The notes beneath the pieces were generated by a model that had not been told where the DNA came from, did not search any database, and worked only from the letters and a program-made list of their open reading frames with translations. Below are positions 25,445 through 36,400 of a stretch of DNA of 64,000 nucleotides, piece after piece. Origin of the DNA: Pratylenchus scribneri (taxonomy: Eukaryota; Nematoda; Chromadorea; Rhabditida; Pratylenchidae); the NCBI GenBank assembly GCA_030063045.1, contig JAQSEB010000012.1, forward strand, positions 1,178,001 through 1,242,000, in the 5' to 3' direction. The position numbers were made by a program, and so were the translations under genes. Position 1 is the first letter of the stretch. Each line of letters starts with the position of its first letter.

Positions 25445-27202
25445 TCGGTTTTTAATTCATTTTGCAAACTAAATGAAATAATTAATTCTTTTGTGTATTC
25501 AATTTCTGCATACTCAAAAAAATCCATTGATATTTTAATTCATGAATTTTTAAAATTTTCAAAAATTTTGAAATAAAACATCAGCCAAATTCTCTTCGGT
25601 TATTAATTCATTTTGCAAACTAAATGAAATAATTAATTCTTTTGTGTATTCAATTTCTGCATATTCAAAAAAATCCATTGATATTTTAATTTAGGAATTT
25701 TTAAAATTTCTAAATTTTAATCCTAGTATTTATAAAAAATTTTCAAAAATTTTGAAATAAAATATCAGCCAAATTCTCTTCGGTTTTTAATTCATTTTGC
25801 AAACTAGATGAAATAATTAATTCTTTTGTGTATTCAATTTCTGCATACTCAAAAAAATCCATTGATATTTTAATTCAGGAATTTTTAAAATTTCTAAATT
25901 TGAATCCTAGTATTTGTAAAAAATTTTCAAAAATTTTGAAATAAAATATCAGCCAAATTCTCTTCGGTTATTAATTCATTTTGCAAACTAAATGAAATAA
26001 TTAATTCTTTTGTGTATTCAATTTCTGCATATTCAAAAAAATCCATTGATATTTTAATTCAGGAATTTTTAAAATTTTCAAAAATTTTGAAATAAAACAT
26101 CAGCCAAATTCTCTTCGGTTATTAATTCATTTTGCAAACTAAATGAAATAATTAATTCTTTTGTGTATTCAATTTCTGCATATTCAAAAAAATCCATTGA
26201 TATTTTAATTCAGGAATTTTTATAATTTTCAAAAATTTTGAAATAAAACATCAGCCAAATTCTCTTCGGTTATTAATTCATTTTGCAAACTAAATGAAAT
26301 AATTAATTCTTTTGTGTATTCAATTTCTGCATATTCAAAAAAATCCATTGATATTTTAATTCAGGAATTTTTAAAATTTTCAAAAATTTTGAAATAAAAC
26401 ATCAGCCAAATTCTCTTCGGTTATTAATTTATTTTGCAAACTAAATGAAATAATTAATTCTTTTGTGTATTCAATTTCTGCATACTCAAAAAAATACATT
26501 GATATTTTAATTCAGGAATTTTTAAAATTTTCAAAAATTTTGAAATAAAACATCAGCCAAATTCTCTTCGGTTATTAATTCATTTTGCAAACTAAATGAA
26601 ATAATTAATTCTTTTGTGTATTCAATTTCTGCATATTTAAAAAAATCCATTGATATTTTAATTCAGGAATTTTTAAAATTTCTAAATTTTAATCCTAGTA
26701 TTTATAAAAAATTTTCAAAAATTTTGAAATAAAACATCAGCCAAATTCTCTTCGGTTTTTAATTCATTTTGCAAACTAAATGAAATAATTAATTCTTTTG
26801 TGTATTCAATTTCTGCATACTCAAAAAAATCCATTGATATTTTAATTCATGAATTTTTAAAATTTTCAAAAATTTTGAAATAAAACATCAGCCAAATTCT
26901 CTTCGGTTTTTAATTCATTTTGCAAACTAAATGAAATAATTAATTCTTTTGTGTATTCAATTTCTGCATACTCAAAAAAATACATTGATATTTTAATTCA
27001 GGAATTTTTAAAATTTCTAAATTTTGAAATAAAACATCAGCCAAATTCTCTTCGGTTATTAATTCATTTTGCAAACTAAATGAAATAATTAATTCTTTTG
27101 TGTATTCAATTTCTGCATACTCAAAAAAATCCATTGATATTTTAATTCATGAATTTTTAAAATTTTCAAAAATTTTGAAATAAAACATCAGCCAAATTCT
27201 CT
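25445..27202. repeat. Distant copy of 15361-17118, 10084 bp away
   Basis: Unit starts at 25445, 25596, 25780, 26568 and 26903 correspond to 15361, 15512, 15696, 16484 and 16819 with a constant shift of 10084 bp. Shared rare markers are TTAATTTAGG with the 33-bp segment, the ACTAGATG unit with GAATCCTAGTATTTG, TTTTTATAATTTTC, ATTTATTTTGC/ACATTG, CATATTTAAAA and the 149-bp unit. One difference is seen: the unit at 25964 has AAATAATTAATT where 15880 and 18391 have AAATAATAAATT. The segment is thus a third copy of part of the 2511-bp HOR. Confidence 0.88.
26903..27051. repeat. 149-bp recombinant-like B monomer, copy 4
   Basis: The counterpart of 16819-16967 in the distant copy 10084 bp to the right, with the same neighbours on its left (a CATATTTAAAA 184-bp unit and a CATGAA unit). 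Confidence 0.9.
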
Positions 27203-27353
27203 TCGGTTTTTAATTCATTTTGCAAACTAAATGAAATAATTAATTCTTTTGTGTATTCAATTTCTGCATACTCAAAAAAATCCATTGATATTTTAATTCA
27301 TGAATTTTTAAAATTTTCAAAAATTTTGAAATAAAACATCAGCCAAATTCTCT

Positions 27354-29816
27354 TCGGTTATTAATTCATTTTGCAAACTAAATGAAATAATTAATTCTTT
27401 TGTGTATTCAATTTCTGCATATTCAAAAAAATCCATTGATATTTTAATTTAGGAATTTTTAAAATTTCTAAATTTTAATCCTAGTATTTATAAAAAATTT
27501 TCAAAAATTTTGAAATAAAACATCAGCCAAATTCTCTTCGGTTTTTAATTCATTTTGCAAACTAAATGAAATAATTAATTCTTTTGTGTATTCAATTTCT
27601 GCATACTCAAAAAAATCCATTGATATTTTAATTCATGAATTTTTAAAATTTTCAAAAATTTTGAAATAAAACATCAGCCAAATTCTCTTCGGTTTTTAAT
27701 TCATTTTGCAAACTAAATGAAATAATTAATTCTTTTGTGTATTCAATTTCTGCATACTCAAAAAAATACATTGATATTTTAATTCAGGAATTTTTAAAAT
27801 TTCTAAATTTTAATCCTAGTATTTATAAAAAATTTTCAAAAATTTTGAAATAAAACATCAGCCAAATTCTCTTCGGTTTTTAATTCATTTTGCAAACTAA
27901 ATGAAATAATTAATTCTTTTGTGTATTCAATTTCTGCATACTCAAAAAAATACATTGATATTTTAATTCAGGAATTTTTAAAATTTCTAAATTTTAATCC
28001 TAGTATTTATAAAAAATTTTCAAAAATTTTGAAATAAAACATCAGCCAAATTCTCTTCGGTTTTTAATTCATTTTGCAAACTAAATGAAATAATTAATTC
28101 TTTTGTGTATTCAATTTCTGCATACTCAAAAAAATCCATTGATATTTTAATTCATGAATTTTTAAAATTTTCAAAAATTTTGAAATAAAACATCAGCCAA
28201 ATTCTCTTCGGTTTTTAATTCATTTTGCAAACTAAATGAAATAATTAATTCTTTTGTGTATTCAATTTCTGCATACTCAAAAAAATCCATTGATATTTTA
28301 ATTCATGAATTTTTAAAATTTTCAAAAATTTTGAAATAAAACATCAGCCAAATTCTCTTCGGTTATTAATTTATTTTGCAAACTAAATGAAATAATTAAT
28401 TCTTTTGTGTATTCAATTTCTGCATACTCAAAAAAATACATTGATATTTTAATTCAGGAATTTTTAAAATTTTCAAAAATTTTGAAATAAAACATCAGCC
28501 AAATTCTCTTCGGTTATTAATTCATTTTGCAAACTAAATGAAATAATTAATTCTTTTGTGTATTCAATTTTTGCATACTCAAAAAAATACATTGATATTT
28601 TAATTCAGGAATTTTTAAAATTTTCAAAAATTTTGAAATAAAACATCAGCCAAATTCTCTTCGGTTATTAATTCATTTTGCAAACTAAATGAAATAATTA
28701 ATTCTTTTGTGTATTCAATTTCTGCATATTCAAAAAAATCCATTGATATTTTAATTTAGGAATTTTTAAAATTTCTAAATTTTAATCCTAGTATTTATAA
28801 AAAATTTTCAAAAATTTTGAAATAAAACATCAGCCAAATTCTCTTCGGTTTTTAATTCATTTTGCAAACTAAATGAAATAATTAATTCTTTTGTGTATTC
28901 AATTTCTGCATACTCAAAAAAATCCATTGATATTTTAATTCATGAATTTTTAAAATTTTCAAAAATTTTGAAATAAAACATCAGCCAAATTCTCTTCGGT
29001 TTTTAATTCATTTTGCAAACTAAATGAAATAATTAATTCTTTTGTGTATTCAATTTCTGCATACTCAAAAAAATACATTGATATTTTAATTCAGGAATTT
29101 TTAAAATTTCTAAATTTTAATCCTAGTATTTATAAAAAATTTTCAAAAATTTTGAAATAAAACATCAGCCAAATTCTCTTCGGTTTTTAATTCATTTTGC
29201 AAACTAAATGAAATAATTAATTCTTTTGTGTATTCAATTTCTTCATACTCAAAAAAATCCATTGATATTTTAATTCAGGAATTTTTAAAATTTCTAAATT
29301 TTAATCCTAGTATTTATAAAAAATTTTCAAAAATTTTGAAATAAAACATCAGCCAAATTCTCTTCGGTTTTTAATTCATTTTGCAAACTAAATGAAATAA
29401 TTAATTCTTTTGTGTATTCAATTTCTGCATACTCAAAAAAATCCATTGATATTTTAATTCATGAATTTTTAAAATTTTCAAAAATTTTGAAATAAAACAT
29501 CTGCCAAATTCTCTTCGGTTTTTAATTCATTTTGCAAACTAAATGAAATAATTAATTCTTTTGTGTATTCAATTTCTGCATACTCAAAAAAATCCATTGA
29601 TATTTTAATTCATGAATTTTTAAAATTTTCAAAAATTTTGAAATAAAACATCAGCCAAATTCTCTTCGGTTATTAATTTATTTTGCAAACTAAATGAAAT
29701 AATTAATTCTTTTGTGTATTCAATTTCTGCATACTCAAAAAAATACATTGATATTTTAATTCAGGAATTTTTAAAATTTTCAAAAATTTTGAAATAAAAC
29801 ATCAGCCAAATTCTCT
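27354..29816. repeat. Eight-monomer HOR, 1307-bp unit, second copy partial
   Basis: Copy 1 is 27354-28660 with three 184-bp and five 151-bp units; copy 2 starts at 28661 and follows it to 29816. The order is a TTAATTTAGG 184-bp unit, a CATGAA unit, two 184-bp units, two CATGAA units and an ATTTATTTTGC/ACATTG unit. In copy 2 the second 184-bp unit has TTTCTTCATACTC and CCATTG in place of TTTCTGCATACTC and ACATTG, and the end of the next unit has the rare ACATCTGCC near 29497. The eighth unit of copy 1 (28510) has TTTTTGCATAC, and copy 2 ends before it. Confidence 0.87.
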
Positions 29817-30788
29817 TCGGTTATTAATTCATTTTGCAAACTAAATGAAATAATTAATTCTTTTGTGTATTCAATTTCTGCATATTCAAAAAAATCCATT
29901 GATATTTTAATTCAGGAATTTTTAAAATTTCTAAATTTTAATCCTAGTATTTATAAAAAATTTTCAAAAATTTTGAAATAAAACATCAGCCAAATTCTCT
30001 TCGGTTTTTAATTCATTTTGCAAACTAAATGAAATAATTAATTCTTTTGTGTATTCAATTTCTGCATACTCAAAAAAATCCATTGATATTTTAATTCATG
30101 AATTTTTAAAATTTTCAAAAATTTTGAAATAAAACATCAGCCAAATTCTCTTCGGTTTTTAATTCATTTTGCAAACTAAATGAAATAATTAATTTTTTTG
30201 TGTATTCAATTTCTGCATACTCAAAAAAATCCATTGATATTTTAATTCATGAATTTTTAAAATTTTCAAAAATTTTGAAATAAAACATCAGCCAAATTCT
30301 CTTCGGTTTTTAATTCATTTTGCAAACTAAATGAAATAATTAATTTTTTTGTGTATTCAATTTCTGCATATTCAAAAAAATCCATTGATATTTTAATTCA
30401 GGAATTTTTAAAATTTCTAAATTTTAATCCTAGTATTTATAAAAAATTTTCAAAAATTTTGAAATAAAACATCAGCCAAATTCTCTTCGGTTTTTAATTC
30501 ATTTTGCAAACTAAATGAAATAATTAATTCTTTTGTGTATTCAATTTCTGCATACTCAAAAAAATCCATTGATATTTTAATTCATGAATTTTTAAAATTT
30601 TCAAAAATTTTGAAATAAAACATCAGCCAAATTCTCTTCGGTTTTTAATTCATTTTGCAAACTAAATGAAATAATTAATTTTTTTGTGTATTCAATTTCT
30701 GCATACTCAAAAAAATCCATTGATATTTTAATTCATGAATTTTTAAAATTTTCAAAAATTTTGAAATAAAACATCAGCCAAATTCTCT
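29817..30788. repeat. B units with AATTTTTTTGTG
   Basis: Six units (29817, 30001, 30152, 30303, 30487, 30638). Units 30152, 30303 and 30638 have AATTTTTTTGTG in place of AATTCTTTTGTG, a change also found in the following 939-bp HOR. A block of about three units (184-bp CATATTC unit, CATGAA unit, CATGAA unit) at 29817-30302 is repeated at 30303-30788, a 486-bp period. Confidence 0.8.
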
Positions 30789-32666
30789 TCGGTTATTAAT
30801 TCATTTTGCAAACTAAATGAAATAATTAATTCTTTTGTGTATTCAATTTCTGCATACTCAAAAAAATCCTTTGATATTTTAATTCAGGAATTTTTAAAAT
30901 TTTCAAAAATTTTGAAATAAAACATCAGCCAAATTCTCTTCGGTTTTTAATTCATTTTGCAAACTAGATGAAATAATTAATTCTTTTGTGTATTCAATTT
31001 CTGCATATTCAAAAAAATCCATTGATATTTTAATTCAGGAATTTTTAAAATTTCTAAATTTTAATCCTAGTATTTATAAAAAATTTTCAAAAATTTTGAA
31101 ATAAAACATCAGCCAAATTCTCTTCGGTTATTAATTCATTTTGCAAACTAAATGAAATAATTAATTCTTTTGTGTATTCAATTTCTGCATACTCAAAAAA
31201 ATCCATTGATATTTTAATTCATGAATTTTTAAAATTTTCAAAAATTTTGAAATAAAACATCAGCCAAATTCTCTTCGGTTTTTAATTCATTTTGCAAACT
31301 AAATGAAATAATTAATTTTTTTGTGTATTTAATTTCTGCATACTCAAAAAAATCCATTGATATTTTAATTCATGAATTTTTAAAATTTTCAAAAATTTTG
31401 AAATAAAACATCAGCCAAATTCTCTTCGGTTATTAATTCATTTTGCAAACTAAATGAAATAATTAATTCTTTTATGTATTCAATTTCTGCATACTCAAAA
31501 AAATCCATTGATATTTTAATTCAGGAATTTTTAAAATTTTCAAAAATTTTGAAATAAAACATCAGCCAAATTCACTTCGGTTTTTAATTCATTTTGCAAA
31601 CTAAATGAAATAATTAATTTTTTTGTGTATTCAATTTCTGCATACTCAAAAAAATCCATTGATATTTTAATTCATGAATTTTTAAAATTTTCAAAAATTT
31701 TGAAATAAAACATCAGCCAAATTCTCTTCGGTTATTAATTCATTTTGCAAACTAAATGAAATAATTAATTCTTTTGTGTATTCAATTTCTGCATACTCAA
31801 AAAAATCCTTTGATATTTTAATTCAGGAATTTTTAAAATTTTCAAAAATTTTGAAATAAAACATCAGCCAAATTCTCTTCGGTTTTTAATTCATTTTGCA
31901 AACTAGATGAAATAATTAATTCTTTTGTGTATTCAATTTCTGCATATTCAAAAAAATCCATTGATATTTTAATTCAGGAATTTTTAAAATTTCTAAATTT
32001 TAATCCTAGTATTTATAAAAAATTTTCAAAAATTTTGAAATAAAACATCAGCCAAATTCTCTTCGGTTATTAATTCATTTTGCAAACTAAATGAAATAAT
32101 TAATTCTTTTGTGTATTCAATTTCTGCATACTCAAAAAAATCCATTGATATTTTAATTCATGAATTTTTAAAATTTTCAAAAATTTTGAAATAAAATATC
32201 AGCCAAATTCTCTTCGGTTTTTAATTCATTTTGCAAACTAAATGAAATAATTAATTTTTTTGTGTATTTAATTTCTGCATACTCAAAAAAATCCATTGAT
32301 ATTTTAATTCATGAATTTTTAAAATTTTCAAAAATTTTGAAATAAAACATCAGCCAAATTCTCTTCGGTTATTAATTCATTTTGCAAACTAAATGAAATA
32401 ATTAATTCTTTTATGTATTCAATTTCTGCATACTCAAAAAAATCCATTGATATTTTAATTCAGGAATTTTTAAAATTTTCAAAAATTTTGAAATAAAACA
32501 TCAGCCAAATTCTCTTCGGTTATTAATTCATTTTGCAAACTAAATGAAATAATTAATTCTTTTGTGTATTCAATTTCTGCATATTCAAAAAAATCCATTG
32601 ATATTTTAATTCAGGAATTTTTAAAATTTTCAAAAATTTTGAAATAAAACATCAGCCAAATTCTCT
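30789..32666. repeat. Six-monomer HOR, two 939-bp copies
   Basis: Copies 30789-31727 and 31728-32666, each with five 151-bp units and one 184-bp unit. Shared markers are CCTTTG in unit 1, ACTAGATG with the 33-bp segment in unit 2, TTTTTTTGTGTATTTAATTT in unit 4 and CTTTTATGTATTC in unit 5. Unit 6 differs (31577 has TTTTTAAT and TTTTTTTGTG; 32516 is a plain CATATTC unit). Copy 1 has a private ATTCACTTCGG near 31570. Confidence 0.88.
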
Positions 32667-33413
32667 TCGGTTATTAATTCATTTTGCAAACTAAATGAAA
32701 TAATTAATTCTTTTGTGTATTCAATTTCTGCATATTCAAAAAAATCCATTGATATTTTAATTCAGGAATTTTTAAAATTTTCAAAAATTTTGAAATAAAA
32801 CATCAGCCAAATTCTCTTCGGTTATTAATTCATTTTGCAAACTAAATGAAATAATTAATTCTTTTGTGTATTCAATTTCTGCATATTCAAAAAAATCCAT
32901 TGATATTTTAATTCAGGAATTTTTAAAATTTTCAAAAATTTTGAAATAAAACATCAGCCAAATTCTCTTCGGTTATTAATTCATTTTGCAAACTAAATGA
33001 AATAATTAATTCTTTTGTGTATTCAATTTCTGCATATTCAAAAAAATCCATTGATATTTTAATTCAGGAATTTTTAAAATTTTCAAAAATTTTGAAATAA
33101 AACATCAGCCAAATTCTCTTCAGTTATTAATTCATTTTGCAAACTAAATGAAATAATTAATTCTTTTGTGTATTCAATATTCAAAAAAATCCATTGATAT
33201 TTTAATTCAGGAATTTTTAAAATTTTCAAAAATTTTGAAATAAAACATCAGCCAAATTCTCTTCGGTTATTAATTCATTTTGCAAACTAAATGAAATAAT
33301 TAATTCTTTTGTGTATTCAATTTCTGCATATTCAAAAAAATCCATTGATATTTTAATTCAGGAATTTTTAAAATTTTCAAAAATTTTGAAATAAAACATC
33401 AGCCAAATTCTCT
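32516..33413. repeat. Run of six near-identical CATATTC monomers
   Basis: Units at 32516, 32667, 32818, 32969, 33120 and 33263 are all the plain TCGGTTATT/CATATTC/CAGGAA form and look almost identical, suggesting recent single-monomer amplification. The unit at 33120 is 143 bp because TTCTGCAT is missing (TATTCAATATTCAAAA near 33171); the loss lies between two ATTCAA-like words. The same unit has TCAG in place of TCGG. Confidence 0.88.
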
Positions 33414-36400
33414 TCGGTTTTTAATTCATTTTGCAAATTAAATGAAATAATTAATTCTTTTGTGTATTCAATTTCTGCATACTCAAAAAAATCCATTGAT
33501 ATTTTAATTCAGGAATTTTTAAAATTTTCAAAAATTTTGAAATAAAACATCAGCCAAATTCTCTTCGGTTATTAATTCATTTTGCAAACTAAATGAAATA
33601 ATTAATTCTTTTGTGTATTCAATTTCTGCATACTCAAAAAAATCCATTGATATTTTAATTCAGGAATTTTTAAAATTTTCAAAAATTTTGAAATAAAACA
33701 TCAGCCAAATTCTCTTCGGTTATTAATTCATTTTGCAAACTAGATGAAATAATTAATTCTTTTGTGTATTCAATTTCTGCATACTCAAAAAAATTCATTG
33801 ATATTTTAATTCAGGAATTTTTAAAATTTTAAAAAAATTTGAAATAAAACATCAGCCAAATTCTCTTCGGTTTTTAATTCATTTTGCAAACTAAATGAAA
33901 TAATTAATTCTTTTTTGTATTCAATTTCTGCATACTCAAAAAAATCCATTGATATTTTAATTCAGTAATTTTTAAAATTTTAAAAAAATTTGAAATAAAA
34001 CATCAGCCAAATTCTCTTCGGTTTTTAATTCATTTTGCAAACTAGATGAAATAATTAATTCTTTTGTGTATTCAATTTCTGCATACTCAAAAAAATCCAT
34101 TGATATTTTAATTCAGGAATTTTTAAAATTTTCAAAAATTTTGAAATAAAACATCAGCCAAATTCTCTTCGGTTATTAATTCATTTTGCAAACTAAATGA
34201 AATAATTAATTCTTTTGTGTATTCAATTTCTGCATACTCAAAAAAATCCATTGATATTTTAATTCAGAATTTTTTAAAATTTTCAAAAATTTTGAAATAA
34301 AACATCAGCCAAATTCTCTTCGGTTATTAATTCATTTTGCAAACTAAATGAAATAATTAATTCTTTTGTGTATTCAATTTCTGCATATTCAAAAAAATCC
34401 ATTGATATTTTAATTCAGGAATTTTTAAAATTTTCAAAAATTTTGAAATAAAACATCAGCCAAATTCTCTTCGGTTATTAATTTATTTTGCAAACTAAAT
34501 GAAATAATTAATTCTTTTGTGTATTCAATTTCTGCATACTCAAAAAAATACATTGATATTTTAATTCAGGAATTTTTAAAATTATCAAAAATTTTGAAAT
34601 AAAACATCAGCCAAATTCTCTTCGGTTATTAATTCATTTTGCAAACTAAATGAAATAATTAATTCTTTTGTGTATTCAATTTCTGCATACTCAAAAGAAT
34701 CCATTGATATTTTAATTCACGAATTTTTAAAATTTTCAAAAATTTTGAAATAAAACATCAGCCAAATTCTCTTCGGTTATTAATTCATTTTGCAAACTAA
34801 ATGAAATAATTAATTCTTTTGTGTATTCAATTTCTGCATATTCAAAAAAATCCATTGATATTTTAATTCAGGAATTTTTAAAATTTTCAAAAATTTTGAA
34901 ATAAAACATCAGCCAAATTCTCTTCGGTTATTAATTCATTTTGCAAACTAAATGAAATAATTAATTCTTTTGTGTATTCAATTTCTGCATATTCAAAAAA
35001 ATCCATTGATATTTTAATTCAGGAATTTTTAAAATTTTCAAAAATTTTGAAATAAAACATCAGCCAAATTCTCTTCGGTTTTTAATTCATTTTGCAAATT
35101 AAATGAAATAATTAATTCTTTTGTGTATTCAATTTCTGCATACTCAAAAAAAATCCATTGATATTTTAATTCAGGAATTTTTAAAATTTTCAAAAATTTT
35201 GAAATAAAACATCAGCCAAATTCTCTTCGGTTATTAATTCATTTTGCAAACTAAATGAAATAATTAATTCTTTTGTGTATTCAATTTCTGCATACTCAAA
35301 AAATCCATTGATATTTTAATTCAGGAATTTTTAAAATTTTCAAAAATTTTGAAATAAAACATCAGCCAAATTCTCTTCGGTTTTTAATTCATTTTGCAAA
35401 TTAAATGAAATAATTAATTCTTTTGTGTATTCAATTTCTGCATACTCAAAAAAATCCATTGATATTTTAATTCAGGAATTTTTAAAATTTTCAAAAATTT
35501 TGAAATAAAACATCAGCCAAATTCTCTTCGGTTATTAATTCATTTTGCAAACTAAATGAAATAATTAATTCTTTTGTGTATTCAATTTCTGCATACTCAA
35601 AAAAATCCATTGATATTTTAATTCAGGAATTTTTTAAATTTTCAAAAATTTTGAAATAAAACATCAGCCAAATTCTCTTCGGTTATTAATTCATTTTGCA
35701 AAATAAATGAAATAATTAATTCTTTTGTGTATTCAATTTCTGCATATTCAAAAAAATCCATTGATATTTTAATTCAGGAATTTTTAAAATTTTAAAAAAA
35801 TTTGAAATAAAACATCAGCCAAATTCTCTTCGGTTATTAATTCATTTTGCAAACTAGATGAAATAATTAATTCTTTTGTGTATTCAATTTCTGCATACTC
35901 AAAAAAATTCATTGATATTTTAATTCAGGAATTTTTAAAATTTTAAAAAAATTTGAAATAAAACATCAGCCAAATTCTCTTCGGTTTTTAATTCATTTTG
36001 CAAACTAAATGAAATAATTAATTCTTTTTTGTATTCAATTTCTGCATACTCAAAAAAATCCATTGATATTTTAATTCAGTAATTTTTAAAATTTTAAAAA
36101 AATTTGAAATAAAACATCAGCCAAATTCTCTTCGGTTTTTAATTCATTTTGCAAACTAGATGAAATAATTAATTCTTTTGTGTATTCAATTTCTGCATAC
36201 TCAAAAAAAATCCATTGATATTTTAATTCAGGAATTTTTAAAATTTTCAAAAATTTTGAAATAAAACATCAGCCAAATTCTCTTCGGTTATTAATTCATT
36301 TTGCAAACTAAATGAAATAATTAATTCTTTTGTGTATTCAATTTCTGCATACTCAAAAAAATCCATTGATATTTTAATTCAGAATTTTTTAAAATTTTCA

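Noticed and set aside
26940..27134. 64-codon minus-strand open frame as a gene
   Set aside because: It has the same translation as the frame at 16856 and comes from the copy 10084 bp away. Conservation here reflects block duplication, not selection on a protein.
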